64,000 bases of DNA, taken from positions 92,828-156,827 of the forward strand of contig NZ_JAQOSP010000101.1 in NCBI RefSeq assembly GCF_030068475.1, given 5' to 3'. Shown one piece after another: positions 1 to 8,155 of this stretch; within the stretch, counting starts at the first letter, position 1; each line of letters begins with the position of its first letter. A program made the position numbers and the translations under genes. The notes beneath the pieces are model-generated. The model did not search any database. It was given only the letters and a program-made list of their open reading frames with translations, and had not been told where the DNA came from. This DNA comes from Roseofilum acuticapitatum BLCC-M154. GTDB lineage: Bacteria > Cyanobacteriota > Cyanobacteriia > Cyanobacteriales > Desertifilaceae.

Positions 1-2
1 CC

Positions 3-638
3 GATCCTCCCCAACGGGGTTGTGAAGCGCCAGATTGGTTCTATATTCGCAATGTTCCGCCTCTTCTGGACGGTCAATATCGCCGTTCCTATGTCCTTTG
101 GCAAGAATATATTAAGCCCTTCGTGGTGCTGGAATTTGCTAGTGGCGATGGTACAGAAGAACGAGATCAAACCTCTCTTGCCGTAGCCAATAGTACAGAA
201 AAAAGTAAGCCAGGAAAATATTGGGTTTACGAACAAGTGATGCGGATTCCCTACTATGGCATTTTTTCCATGAGTGCGGGGACGCTGGAAGTGTATAATT
301 TGCAGGATATAACCTATCGTAAATTGACCCCGAACGATCGCGGCCATTATCCCATTCCTCCTTTAGAAGTGGAGTTAGGACTGTGGGAAGGGAATTACCA
401 AAATCAACATCAACAGTGGTTGCGCTGGTGGGATAATCAAGGGAATTTATTGCTCACCGGAGAAGAACGGGCTGCGGTTGCGGAACTCGAACGCGATCGC
501 GCCACAGAGCGAGCAGAACAAGCGGAGCGATCGCAGCGAGAAGCCATTGCTCGCTTGGCTAACATGGGCTTAAATTCCGAACAAATTGCCGAAGCCTTGA
601 ATTTATCGATTGAAGACGTGAGGGCGATCGTCCTCTAG
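3..638 (+). CDS. Uma2 family endonuclease-like protein (5' truncated by window edge)
   Basis: The frame is open from base 3 without a start, so the N-terminus lies outside the window; the first in-window codons read DPPQRGCEAPDWFYIRNVPP. This fits the central part of the Uma2 (DUF820, PD-(D/E)XK-like) proteins that are very numerous in cyanobacteria. The first in-frame start codon inside the window, a GTG at 123, is too late to be the real start. After the fold comes a charged coiled segment rich in AERAEQAERSQREA and a short C-terminal helix pair (LNSEQIAEALNLSIEDV) that looks like the tail seen on Rpn and Uma2 proteins. The biological role of Uma2 proteins is not established; nuclease activity is a family prediction. 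Confidence 0.8.
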   Translation, partial: DPPQRGCEAPDWFYIRNVPPLLDGQYRRSYVLWQEYIKPFVVLEFASGDGTEERDQTSLAVANSTEKSKPGKYWVYEQVMRIPYYGIFSMSAGTLEVYNLQDITYRKLTPNDRGHYPIPPLEVELGLWEGNYQNQHQQWLRWWDNQGNLLLTGEERAAVAELERDRATERAEQAERSQREAIARLANMGLNSEQIAEALNLSIEDVRAIVL

Positions 639-672
639 AAAAAGGGGGTAAGGTGGGCAGGAGGATACTTGA

Positions 673-758
673 GATGACTCTGAACTAGAGGAGATTCTCC
701 AATGGATAAACTAGAGTTTTATCGAGATACTATTAAGAATGGCAAAAGATATCTATCA
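673..758 (+). pseudogene. Relic of an older xisH-xisI pair
   Basis: Bases 673-714 encode DDSELEEILQWIN then a stop, which resembles the last residues of XisH proteins (compare QEISQWIE at the end of the intact copy). From the ATG at 702, overlapping that stop exactly as xisI overlaps xisH in the intact pairs, the frame reads MDKLEFYRDTIK, a typical XisI N-terminus. It runs at 739 into the start of the next xisH in another frame and stops at 758. So the C-terminal end of one xisH and the first 12 codons of its xisI survive, fused to the next module. Confidence 0.65.
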
Positions 759-1158
759 TGAAACAGTTAAAATGGCTTTAATTAAAGATGGCTGGACAAT
801 TACCAATGATCCACTGTCCTTAGCCGTTGGAGGCCGAATGGTTTATGTAGATCTGGGCGCAGAAAAACTATTAGCTGCTGAAAAAGATAACCAAAGAATT
901 GCTGTAGAGATAAAAAGTTTTGTGCGTCCATCTCCTGTACAAGATTTAGAAAATGCTCTGGGTCAATATGTGCTTTACAGAGGATTAATGCAAGAATCAC
1001 CTCTTCATCAAGATCGTAAGCTATATTTAGCCGTTTCGGATTTAGTTTATTTTGATTTTTTTGAGGAAAAAATAGCTCAAATTGCTATTCGTACCAATCA
1101 AGTTAAAGTATTGACATTTGATGAAACATCACAGGAGATAAGCCAATGGATAGAGTAA
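739..1158 (+). CDS. xisH: XisH family protein, copy 1
   Basis: 139 residues, full length for XisH (fdxN element excision controlling factor family). It starts MAKDIYHETVKMALIKDGW and contains the family core with VDLGAEKLLAAEKDNQRIAVEIKSF, where the E-x-K pair looks like a PD-(D/E)XK-type endonuclease core. In Anabaena, XisH and XisI are needed with the XisF recombinase to excise the fdxN element; most cyanobacterial xisHI pairs, like this one, have no neighbouring recombinase and their role is unknown. The stop codon overlaps the start of xisI by 13 bases, so the two are probably translationally coupled. Confidence 0.9.
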   Translation: MAKDIYHETVKMALIKDGWTITNDPLSLAVGGRMVYVDLGAEKLLAAEKDNQRIAVEIKSFVRPSPVQDLENALGQYVLYRGLMQESPLHQDRKLYLAVSDLVYFDFFEEKIAQIAIRTNQVKVLTFDETSQEISQWIE

Positions 1159-1481
1159 ATAAATATGGTCAACTGATCCAAGAAATTCTAGACTACTATG
1201 CCCAAATTCCTTATAGTCATGGTGATATTAAGAGCCATGTCATTGCTGATTGGACAAACCATCATTTTATGTTAGTGATTATCGGTTGGGATGGAAAACA
1301 TCGGGTTCATGGGATGATTACCCATGCCCAGATTATTGACGGAAAAATCTGGATTCACCGCGATGGGATTGAAGATGGAATCACGGAAAAATTGCTAGAA
1401 GCGGGTGTGCCGAAATCGGATATTGTTTTAGCCTTTCACCCGCCACACATTCGCCCCCATACTGGATTTGCGATCGCCTAA
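1146..1481 (+). CDS. xisI: XisI family protein, copy 1
   Basis: 111 residues, the usual XisI length. Family features seen are the VNKYGQLIQEILDYYA start, the central WDGKHRVHGM segment, KIWIHRDGIEDGI, and the conserved end GVPKSDIVLAFHPPHIRP. It begins inside the last codons of xisH copy 1. It differs from copy 2 (2567-2902) in only four residues (K/E6, H/Y, H/Y, A/G), so the two are recent duplicates. XisI is a partner of XisH in fdxN element excision in heterocystous cyanobacteria; here the function is unknown. Confidence 0.9.
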   Translation: MDRVNKYGQLIQEILDYYAQIPYSHGDIKSHVIADWTNHHFMLVIIGWDGKHRVHGMITHAQIIDGKIWIHRDGIEDGITEKLLEAGVPKSDIVLAFHPPHIRPHTGFAIA

Positions 1482-1507
1482 TTCTAGGGTATCTGTTAGA
1501 GCCTCCA

Positions 1508-2362
1508 TCAGGAAAGACTTAAAAATCGCTCTAAGGCTTCTGTAATGGTTGGAGGCCAACGGCGGATGTTTTTCACCCAATCTATATCTTTATACCGAGA
1601 GTCTAAACCGACGGCGGCTACCCAGTTACTTTCGGCTTCTCCTTGTTTCCCTGCTACCCATAAGGCGGCGCTTAAGGCGGCTCGCATGTCGGCAAATTGG
1701 GGATATTTGCGGTTGAGATTTCGCATCATTTTGATGGCTTGTTCGGTTTCGCCGAGTTCGTAGGTGGCGAGGGCTTGACTGGCGAGGGCAAAGGCGAAGT
1801 TAGGGGCAAGTTCGTTACAGGTTTTATAATCGGCGATCGCCCCTTCCCAGTCTTGTAAGCCCATTTTGGCATTACCGCGATTGTTGTATGCCTGGGCATC
1901 ATCGGGGTTAATCTCTAGGATATGATTGTAGTCTTCAATGGCTTCTGTATAGCGTCCTAGTCCTTCTAAGGCTGCTCCCCGGTTGAGATAGGGATCGGTG
2001 ACAGAGGGAGCGAGTTCGATCGCTTCATTATAATCGGCGATCGCCCCCTCAAAATCTCCCTGACTCGCACGGGTAATCCCCCGATTGCTCCAAGCGGCGG
2101 CACTTTCGGGATAAGCCTCTAAAATTTCCGTCCAATCCGCTTCTGCTGTGGCAAAATTCCCTTGATTTGCCGCCGTAAACGCTTCCTGCGCCACCTCTTC
2201 TAAGTTCCTCGACTCATCCACCGCACTAATTAACTGAGGCGTAGCACTGTTTTGATCCCAAATCTGATGAGGAAATTCCCGCATGGAAATCGCCTGGGCT
2301 GGCAAAATAATACTGGCTACGAGAATGACGACAATTAACAGTCCTTTCCAAAATACATTCAT
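1508..2362 (-). CDS. Exported TPR-repeat protein
   Basis: 284 residues. Residues 1-24 form a clear Sec signal peptide ending PAQA, so the protein is probably periplasmic or lumenal. From about residue 57 to 200 there are four or more tetratricopeptide repeats (for example AAAWSNRGITRASQGDFEGA, then PYLNRGAALEGLGRYTEA and AYNNRGNAKMGLQDWEGA). The C-terminal part reads WVKNIRRWPPTITEALERFL. TPR arrays mediate protein-protein contact; no partner can be named. The gene sits in reverse orientation between xisHI copies 1 and 2, which suggests it was caught inside a duplication of that module. Confidence 0.85.
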   Translation of the reverse strand: MNVFWKGLLIVVILVASIILPAQAISMREFPHQIWDQNSATPQLISAVDESRNLEEVAQEAFTAANQGNFATAEADWTEILEAYPESAAAWSNRGITRASQGDFEGAIADYNEAIELAPSVTDPYLNRGAALEGLGRYTEAIEDYNHILEINPDDAQAYNNRGNAKMGLQDWEGAIADYKTCNELAPNFAFALASQALATYELGETEQAIKMMRNLNRKYPQFADMRAALSAALWVAGKQGEAESNWVAAVGLDSRYKDIDWVKNIRRWPPTITEALERFLSLS

Positions 2363-2480
2363 AAGTACGATTATAATCAGGATATTTCTTAGAGTTTACT
2401 GATTCTGAAATAAATTTTATTATATCCTAAAAATGCCTTTTTGTACAGACACAAAACGATCCACATTCTAGGGGGTTGAG

Positions 2481-2579
2481 ATGGCGAAAGACATTTATCA
2501 CGAAACGGTAAAAACGGCTTTAATTAAAGTGTTGACGTTTGATGAAACATCACAGGAGATAAGCCAATGGATAGAGTAA
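2481..2579 (+). pseudogene. xisH: Internally deleted xisH, copy 2 (32-residue in-frame remnant)
   Basis: The ATG at 2481 opens MAKDIYHETVKTALIK, matching residues 1-16 of the intact xisH at 739, and continues directly with VLTFDETSQEISQWIE, matching its last 16 residues. The 107 residues between, including the conserved AVEIKSF core, are gone, yet the frame is kept and the stop still overlaps the xisI start by 13 bases. In the intact copy the hexamer TTAAAG occurs at both edges of the missing segment and once at the junction here, pointing to deletion by short-repeat recombination or slippage. Confidence 0.85.
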
Positions 2580-2902
2580 ATGAATATGGTCAACTGATCC
2601 AAGAAATTCTAGACTACTATGCCCAAATTCCCTATAGTCATGGTGACATTAAAAGCCATGTGATTGCTGATTGGACAAACTATCACTTTATGTTGGTGAT
2701 TATTGGTTGGGATGGAAAATACCGCGTTCATGGTATGATTACCCATGCCCAGATTATTGATGGTAAAATCTGGATTCACCGCGATGGGATTGAGGATGGA
2801 ATTACTGAAAAATTATTAGAAGCAGGCGTGCCGAAATCGGATATTGTTTTAGGCTTTCACCCGCCCCACATTCGCCCCCATACTGGATTTGCGATCGCCT
2901 GA
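2567..2902 (+). CDS. xisI: XisI family protein, copy 2
   Basis: 111 residues, intact, almost identical to copy 1 (VNEYGQ instead of VNKYGQ, NYHFM instead of NHHFM, KYRVH instead of KHRVH, LGFHPPH instead of LAFHPPH). Its partner xisH is reduced to 33 codons, so this XisI has no cognate full-length XisH in cis; it could work with the protein from 739-1158. Base substitutions between the two copies are mostly silent third-position changes, which suggests that selection has kept it. Confidence 0.88.
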   Translation: MDRVNEYGQLIQEILDYYAQIPYSHGDIKSHVIADWTNYHFMLVIIGWDGKYRVHGMITHAQIIDGKIWIHRDGIEDGITEKLLEAGVPKSDIVLGFHPPHIRPHTGFAIA

Positions 2903-3104
2903 TCCTAGGAGATACAGCAGTTTTCGCTGCTATGGGGTACATTTGAATCGCCCTCAATCTGCCCTTATACAAGACTCAGAGGGACTTTCTTACTCATTAC
3001 TCATTACTCATTACTCATTACTTAACAGCGCGAAGCGCTGTAAGCCCTCATCCCCCTGCCCCCTTCTCCCGCAGGAGAAGGGGGAAAGCAATACAGAACC
3101 TCGC
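2903..3104. repeat. Repeat-rich spacer between xisI copy 2 and ruvB
   Basis: Four elements are visible. A hairpin at 2915-2933 (AGCAG, loop, CTGCT) has a diverged inverted copy at the window end (about 63974-64000). A heptamer TTACTCA is repeated about 4.7 times at 2990-3023. A hairpin ACAGCGC-GAA-GCGCTGT at 3025-3041 has a near copy after glyS (63860-63882). A GC-rich palindrome at about 3043-3089 (CCTTCTCCCGCAGGAGAAGG) is an inverted copy of the repeat that brackets xisHI copy 3 near 34 and 35 kb. The spacer lies between two convergent genes. Confidence 0.75.
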
Positions 3105-4217
3105 TTAATACGGTTCATCGGGATGGGTGTATCCCAAATGCTTCCAAGCGGCAGGTAGGGCAATTCGACCGCGAGAAGTGCGCTGTAAAAAGCCAATTTG
3201 TAATAGATAGGGTTCATAGACTTCTTCAATAGTTTGGGAATCTTCTCCTGTGGCAGCAGCGAGGGTTTCCAAACCGACAGGGCCGCCACTAAAATTTTCG
3301 ATCATGGCGCTTAAAATCAGGCGGTCTGTCCAATCTAAACCACAGGGATCGACATTATAGAGTTCTAAGGCTTGAGCAGCAATATCTTGGGAAATTTGAC
3401 CGAGTTTTTTCACTTGGGCGTAGTCACGAACTCGGCGTAAAAGTCGGTTGGCAATGCGAGGGGTTCCCCGCGATCGCCGGGCAATTTCCGTAGCTCCTTC
3501 GGCTGTGATCTCTGTACTTAAGACTTTTGCGGCTCGTTCAACAATTAAACTTAACTCGTCTAACTCGTAAAAGCGCAATCTTTGCAGCAACCCGAAGCGA
3601 TCGCGCAATGGAGAAGTTAACGCCCCTACCCGCGTGGTTGCCCCCACCAGGGTAAAGGGTTTCAGGGGAATGCTACGAGTTTTGGCTGTCTTCCCTTTAC
3701 CCACCGTAATATCTAAGCGGAAGTCCTCCATGGCTGGATAAAGTAACTCTTCAGCCACCCTAGAAAGCCGATGAATTTCATCCAAAAACAGGATATCTCC
3801 CGGTTGCAAACTGACTAATAAACCGACAATATCGCGGGGACGTTCTAAAGCAGGTGCAGCACTAATTTTGCAGTTTACTCCCATCTCGGAAGCTAAAATT
3901 AAAGATATAGTCGTTTTGCCTAAACCAGGCGGCCCGTAGAGTAAGAGATGATCCAAGGGTTCCTTTCTTGCTTTAGCCGCTTGAATGGCAATTTCTAACA
4001 CACTTTTGAGGTCTTGTTGTCCCACATAATCGGCTAATCGATGGGGACGTAATTTTTCTTCCTGCTTGTCTGTTTCCTCCAAGCTCGCTTCTGCTTGTAA
4101 GAGAGATTCTTCCCCCTCCGGTTCTCGGTTTTTCTGCGCTTCATAGGCTTTGCGACTGGTACGCATTCGCCGTTTTTTGGGATCGGGGAAGGATGGATAG
4201 GAAGACTCAATAGCCAT
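3105..4217 (-). CDS. ruvB: Holliday junction branch migration DNA helicase RuvB
   Basis: 370 residues. RuvB is the hexameric AAA+ motor that with RuvA drives branch migration of Holliday junctions. Visible motifs are Walker [10 protein letters not shown] at residues 95-103, Walker [11 protein letters not shown] at 141-150, sensor-type [17 protein letters not shown], arginine-containing [19 protein letters not shown], and the winged-helix end with [10 protein letters not shown]. Compared with the E. coli protein it has about 50 extra, charged N-terminal residues, as is usual in cyanobacteria. ruvA and ruvC are not nearby. It is divergent from the gene at 4369. Confidence 0.97.
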   Translation of the reverse strand: MAIESSYPSFPDPKKRRMRTSRKAYEAQKNREPEGEESLLQAEASLEETDKQEEKLRPHRLADYVGQQDLKSVLEIAIQAAKARKEPLDHLLLYGPPGLGKTTISLILASEMGVNCKISAAPALERPRDIVGLLVSLQPGDILFLDEIHRLSRVAEELLYPAMEDFRLDITVGKGKTAKTRSIPLKPFTLVGATTRVGALTSPLRDRFGLLQRLRFYELDELSLIVERAAKVLSTEITAEGATEIARRSRGTPRIANRLLRRVRDYAQVKKLGQISQDIAAQALELYNVDPCGLDWTDRLILSAMIENFSGGPVGLETLAAATGEDSQTIEEVYEPYLLQIGFLQRTSRGRIALPAAWKHLGYTHPDEPY

Positions 4218-4314
4218 AGTTTGGGAGTAAATGCGAAAAGACAGCAGGCAAGTGGGATTGATTAAAAATTAAAAATTAGATTTCAGATAACAAAGAGGAG
4301 AGTACAATGTTGAT

Positions 4315-4345
4315 AGCGATCGCCTCATAAGCCATGGCGATCGCT
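4315..4345. promoter_or_regulatory. Inverted repeat built from two HIP1 octamers in a divergent promoter region
   Basis: AGCGATCGCC at 4315-4324 and GGCGATCGCT at 4336-4345 are perfect inverted repeats separated by 11 bases. They lie between the divergent starts of ruvB (4217) and the gene at 4369, only 23 bases before the latter. This may be a hairpin or operator, or simply two HIP1 sites that happen to face each other. Confidence 0.35.
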
Positions 4346-4368
4346 CCTATTGATGTTGATTCAGCTTA

Positions 4369-4911
4369 ATGATGATGTCTTATCCCTCCTTAACTGTGCC
4401 AGAAAACGTCAGCTTTGAACAGGCGATCGCCGTGACGCAAACTTTTCTTGACCTTCTGGAACAGGGAGAATTAGGCGAAGGGGTGATTCAAACTACCCTC
4501 AGTGAGTTAGTGAAAACCGAAAACGGAGCCAGGGGATTTTTTGTTACTTATTTGACCGATGAACGGACGTTGAGCGATCGCCCCACGCCCCCAGTCATAA
4601 GCGGATTACAAACCTCTCCCGAAATCGTCAGCGAACTCCTGGTGAAAAATATCGCCATGTCTACTGCCATGGCCATCACCCATACCCGCAATCAAAACCC
4701 CGACATGGCCGCTAGTTCTCAACGAGTCCAAACTCGCAGCGCCCACCTCATCCATCAACTGCAACTCCCCGAAGTCAAAGATAAGGCCAAGAGCTTACAG
4801 GAAAGCGCCCAAACCGGAACCGGAGCTTATCAAAGCTTCCTAGAGCGGTGGGGATACGATGCAGAGCAAAAACAAGCCATTCAAACCGCCCTAGGAGAGT
4901 GCTTGAATTAA
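4369..4911 (+). CDS. Conserved hypothetical protein
   Basis: 180 residues, soluble, no signal peptide or membrane segment. Three adjacent ATG codons (4369, 4372, 4375) could each be the start. The sequence is largely helical with an acidic N-terminal half (ITQTFLDLLEQGELGEG-like) and a C-terminal WGYDAEQKQAIQTALGECL. I do not recognise a domain. It resembles conserved cyanobacterial proteins of unknown function in composition, but no catalytic motif can be pointed out. Confidence 0.75.
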   Translation: MMMSYPSLTVPENVSFEQAIAVTQTFLDLLEQGELGEGVIQTTLSELVKTENGARGFFVTYLTDERTLSDRPTPPVISGLQTSPEIVSELLVKNIAMSTAMAITHTRNQNPDMAASSQRVQTRSAHLIHQLQLPEVKDKAKSLQESAQTGTGAYQSFLERWGYDAEQKQAIQTALGECLN

Positions 4912-4920
4912 GCAGACCCA

Positions 4921-4963
4921 CTCCAGTATCAATCCTTGAGGGAGTGCGGGCATCTTGCCCGCT
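4921..4963. repeat. Palindromic intergenic repeat, copy A
   Basis: CTCCAGTA followed by a variable link and then GGAGTGCGGGCATCTTGCCC-GCT. The same arrangement recurs at 19391-19437 with one compensating pair changed (GCGAGCATCTTGCTCGC), so the inner hairpin is conserved while its bases covary. It sits between two convergent genes and could act as a terminator-like hairpin. Confidence 0.6.
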
Positions 4964-4985
4964 TCTCTTTTCCAATTAACCGAAC

Positions 4986-6233
4986 TTAATTCACTTCTGG
5001 AGTGCGTCCCATTAAACCCGTCATCAATCTCAAGGAAAGAGTGCGACCGATAGCAAACTTCTGTAAGAAGAGTAACCCTAACCGGCGTATCCAGACCACA
5101 GGCAACCAGTCCGTCGAAAATGTCCGGTCTAAGAAATCCGTAAACCCTAAAATCATCCAATTTTCAGGTTTTCGCCACTGTTGATAGGGTTTGAGGTTCT
5201 TTAATTGGCCAATATCTTGATGCTGACGATGGCAAGCTTGAATCACTTCTGCCAAAGCAGCAGCATCGCGAATCCCTAAATTGAGGCCTTGTCCTCCCAC
5301 AGGATGGCAACAATGGGCCGCATCTCCAGCCAAAGCCAGACGATGGTCAACATAGCGATCGCACTGCATCAATTGTACCGGAAACACAAACCGGGGCCCC
5401 GCCAACTCTAACCGTCCCAAAATACCCGCCGTTCGATATTCCAAGCGACGCAAAAACTCCGCCTCATCCAACTTTTGCAAAGCTTGTGCCTGTTCATGGG
5501 GAGCCGTCCAAACCACCTGTACCCGATTACCCGGTAAGGGCAAAACCCCCATCGGGCCGGTATACCAAAACCGTTCAAACGCCACATTATTGTGGGGTTT
5601 CTCTGTTTTAATCGTGGTTGCCACACAAGATTGCCAATAGCGCCATCCTTGGGTCGAAATTGCAGCCGCTTGGCGAATGGCAGATTTAGAGCCATCCGTC
5701 GCCACCACTAAGCGACTCTCAATCACAATCGGTTCTGGATGTTCGGCTGAATTCACCCAAACCTGGGCAAAATCCTCAAAATACCTCACCTCTTGCACTT
5801 GTGCGGGACACACCCATTCAATCTGAGGAGATTGATTGATCTGCCGTTGTAGGGCGGTTAAAATCACCCCATGTTCTCCCACATAGCCGAGATGGTCTGT
5901 ACCTAAATCTTCTGGAGTTAAATCCACTACCCATTGATTGGCATCAGAGATCTGAATATGGTCAAATGTGACGATTTGAGGCAGAATTTCTTGCCAAACT
6001 CCTAATCGATCAAAAATCTTCCCAGAGAGCAAGGTCAGGGCATAGGCTTGGCGCTTAGACGCTGCTTGATCTTGGGGTTGAGCCTCAATCAAGGCAATGC
6101 TCAAGCCAGAGTCTTTTAAGGCACAAGCTAAAGTTGCTCCTACAATTCCGGCTCCCACAATGGCGATATCGGTTTTGTAGGTGGGGTGAGGGTGGATAGG
6201 GGGTGGCGCTGTCAGAGGTACAGCAGTAAGCAT
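4986..6233 (-). CDS. FAD-dependent hydroxylase, UbiH/VisC/COQ6 family
   Basis: 415 residues. An FAD-dependent aromatic monooxygenase of the ubiquinone-hydroxylase type; in cyanobacteria members of this family are usually placed in quinone or related biosynthesis, which is an inference here. Visible are the N-terminal dinucleotide-binding GAGIVG at residues 27-32, the mid-protein LVVATDGSKSAIRQAAAI (DG motif) and the second FAD motif GDAAHCCHPVGGQGLNLGIR in the last third. The C-terminus has hydrophobic residues that may touch the membrane. It is convergent with the gene at 4369. Confidence 0.9.
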   Translation of the reverse strand: MLTAVPLTAPPPIHPHPTYKTDIAIVGAGIVGATLACALKDSGLSIALIEAQPQDQAASKRQAYALTLLSGKIFDRLGVWQEILPQIVTFDHIQISDANQWVVDLTPEDLGTDHLGYVGEHGVILTALQRQINQSPQIEWVCPAQVQEVRYFEDFAQVWVNSAEHPEPIVIESRLVVATDGSKSAIRQAAAISTQGWRYWQSCVATTIKTEKPHNNVAFERFWYTGPMGVLPLPGNRVQVVWTAPHEQAQALQKLDEAEFLRRLEYRTAGILGRLELAGPRFVFPVQLMQCDRYVDHRLALAGDAAHCCHPVGGQGLNLGIRDAAALAEVIQACHRQHQDIGQLKNLKPYQQWRKPENWMILGFTDFLDRTFSTDWLPVVWIRRLGLLFLQKFAIGRTLSLRLMTGLMGRTPEVN

Positions 6234-6329
6234 AAGTCAGGTGAGCTTGACATTCAAAAGAGGTTTTCTTCTCGTTATTGTGACGCGAAGATCGCTTCTG
6301 AGCAAGGTCGCGAGCCGACTCCCCATGGC

Positions 6330-6590
6330 CTAGCTATATTTCTCTAACAGTTTCTCCAGTTGGGCAACGGTTCCCCTAGGAGAGAAACGGGGTAAGCGCT
6401 GAGGGGGAGTGCCATCGACCACTAAAACCGGTATTTCATATTCATAGGCCTGCCACCAAGTATCATCAGTGGTGATATCCCGAACTTCTAACTCGAAGGA
6501 AATCTTCTGGACTTGTTCGAGCTTCTCCTGTAATCCCTCACAGAGATGGCATCCGGGTTTACTGTATAAGATTAAGTACATCATCGGCAA
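6330..6590 (-). CDS. Glutaredoxin-like thiol-disulfide protein
   Basis: 86 residues with a thioredoxin fold pattern: LILYSKPGCHLCEGLQEKL with the CxxC active site CHLC near residue 14-17, cis-proline strand YEIPVLVVDG, and a short C-terminal helix. This fits the glutaredoxin-like DUF836 family. Translation could start at the first Met or at the MMY two codons later. It is divergent from cysH, which encodes a reductase that takes electrons from thioredoxin or glutaredoxin; a functional link is possible but not shown. Confidence 0.88.
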   Translation of the reverse strand: MPMMYLILYSKPGCHLCEGLQEKLEQVQKISFELEVRDITTDDTWWQAYEYEIPVLVVDGTPPQRLPRFSPRGTVAQLEKLLEKYS

Positions 6591-6722
6591 TTTGACAAGC
6601 CATTACTCTGTGATTATCTCACTTGACGTTCTTTTTCCCCAGCATAAATCAAATAATATATGGGCACAATCTTAAGGTAAACTAAAGGATGGAGGTCACA
6701 CCATAAAGGGTATTCAGTGTTC

Positions 6723-7460
6723 ATGACCAATCTGACCGCAACTTTAGGCCAAGTTCACACTAACCTCGACTTACAGGAACTTAATCGCCGATTCAGTCAT
6801 ACCCATCCCTTACATATCATTGGTTGGTGCTTGCAGAACTTTCCCACGGGTTTAGTGCAAGCAAGCATTTTTAATGTCGATGATATGGTAATTACAGATA
6901 TGCTGTATCGCTATCTGTGTCCCAAGCAGAAAATTCCCATACTGTTTGTCGATACGTTGTATCATTTTCCCGAAACTCTAGCGTTTCTCTCGGAGGCAAG
7001 CGCCTTCTATGATTTAGATCTAAAAGTATATAAAATGGAGACTCTGGGTACGCGCAAAGCGTTTGAAAAGTCTTACGGTCGAGAATTATGGGAAAGTGAT
7101 TCAGAACAATTTGCTACGCTTACCCGTCGAGAACCTCTAGAACGTGGACTTAAGGAGTTAGAGGCGATCGCCTACCTGACGGGAAGACGGCGCGATCAAA
7201 TGAGTAGTCATCATCAAATCGAGATCCTGGAACTCGATTCTATGGGACGCTTGAAAATCAATCCTCTCGCCTATTGGCGAGGGAGAGAAACTTGGGCTTA
7301 TGTGTATGAACATGAAGTGGCGTACAACCCCCTCCATGACCAAGGGTATCCTTACATTAGCGATCAGCCCACCACATCCTTAATTCCCAAACCTGTAGAA
7401 GATGAATCCCTTAAACGATGGAGAGGTAGCCATAAAACCGAATGTGGGATTCGGTTTTAA
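6723..7460 (+). CDS. cysH: Phosphoadenylyl-sulfate (PAPS) reductase CysH
   Basis: About 245 residues from the ATG at 6723 (a GTG two codons upstream is also in frame). CysH reduces PAPS to sulfite in assimilatory sulfate reduction using thioredoxin. Motifs seen are PILFVDTLYHFPET, ETLGTRKAFEKSYG, TGRRRDQMSS and the C-terminal active-site KTECGIRF, with the catalytic cysteine as the only late Cys. The CC and CxxC cysteines that bind a 4Fe-4S cluster in APS reductases are absent (the stretch reads TLTRREPLERGLKEL), so PAPS is the expected substrate. Confidence 0.95.
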   Translation: MTNLTATLGQVHTNLDLQELNRRFSHTHPLHIIGWCLQNFPTGLVQASIFNVDDMVITDMLYRYLCPKQKIPILFVDTLYHFPETLAFLSEASAFYDLDLKVYKMETLGTRKAFEKSYGRELWESDSEQFATLTRREPLERGLKELEAIAYLTGRRRDQMSSHHQIEILELDSMGRLKINPLAYWRGRETWAYVYEHEVAYNPLHDQGYPYISDQPTTSLIPKPVEDESLKRWRGSHKTECGIRF

Positions 7461-7511
7461 TCAGCTCTATTCTCTAGGATTGGCGATCGCCCTTAACTAT
7501 TCCCTTCACCA

Positions 7512-8135
7512 TTAGGGAGCCGTGGCGATCGCCGAATTTGCCATCTCTATCACTTGTTCCTTATCTGCGGCCTTCAAGCCTACACTGTAGTGCCCTCCGC
7601 TCTGTTCCCACATCACCATAGCATCGGAACAATTAGCCCCACAGACAGCCGGAACAAAATAGCCCGCAATCCCTTCAGCCAGGGTAACGGACTCTCCCCC
7701 TTCTGGAGGAGTTAAGGGCCCGGTTTGACCGGAAACTTCTCCCCAACGGCAAGCATTTCCCCCATTACAATCGGGACTAAATCCGAGTAGCACTTGATAT
7801 TCAGAACCCGAAACCTCTGTAGTAATTGCATAAACCTGGGGTTGCTCTTTCTCTTCCGGTAGCACACTGGGCAAAAGTACTGGTAGCTGAGTCTGGCTCT
7901 GCAACTCGGATAAAATCGGCGCAAATACAGTATGGGGTAATTTGGCCTCAGCCGTCACAACCGGGGGCGTTTCTCCACCCGATGGCTCCTCCGTCGTTGA
8001 CATTGGACTAGAAGAAGCGGTTGGCGATTCAGAAGAGGCAGAAGAACGGACAACCGGGGCTTCTTGACATGCACCCAGGGTGATGACCAGCAAAAGAGCC
8101 ATCAGGTTTATAGGGGCCAACCATAGTTTATTCAT
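7512..8135 (-). CDS. Putative lipoprotein
   Basis: 207 residues. A lipoprotein signal peptide ends in LGAC with Cys23 as the predicted lipidated residue. A Ser/Pro/Thr/Glu-rich linker (about 25-60) is followed by a small globular domain with four cysteines (CNGGNAC and CGANC), which could form disulfides in an extracytoplasmic location. I do not recognise the domain. It precedes the convergent end of cysH and follows the peptidoglycan-binding gene, on the same strand, by 20 bases, so the two may be co-transcribed. Confidence 0.82.
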   Translation of the reverse strand: MNKLWLAPINLMALLLVITLGACQEAPVVRSSASSESPTASSSPMSTTEEPSGGETPPVVTAEAKLPHTVFAPILSELQSQTQLPVLLPSVLPEEKEQPQVYAITTEVSGSEYQVLLGFSPDCNGGNACRWGEVSGQTGPLTPPEGGESVTLAEGIAGYFVPAVCGANCSDAMVMWEQSGGHYSVGLKAADKEQVIEMANSAIATAP

Positions 8136-8155
8136 AGGAAAGATCAGGATAGACG

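Noticed and set aside
2990..3023. Possible CRISPR-like short repeats
   Set aside because: Units are only 7 bases, adjacent, with no spacers; no cas genes in the window.
2889..3158. 89-residue plus-strand frame across the repeats after xisI copy 2
   Set aside because: It runs through heptamers and palindromes and into antisense of ruvB; coding signal lies in ruvB.
6723..7460. CysH as an iron-sulfur APS reductase
   Set aside because: The CC and CxxC cluster cysteines are missing; only the catalytic Cys in ECGIRF is present.
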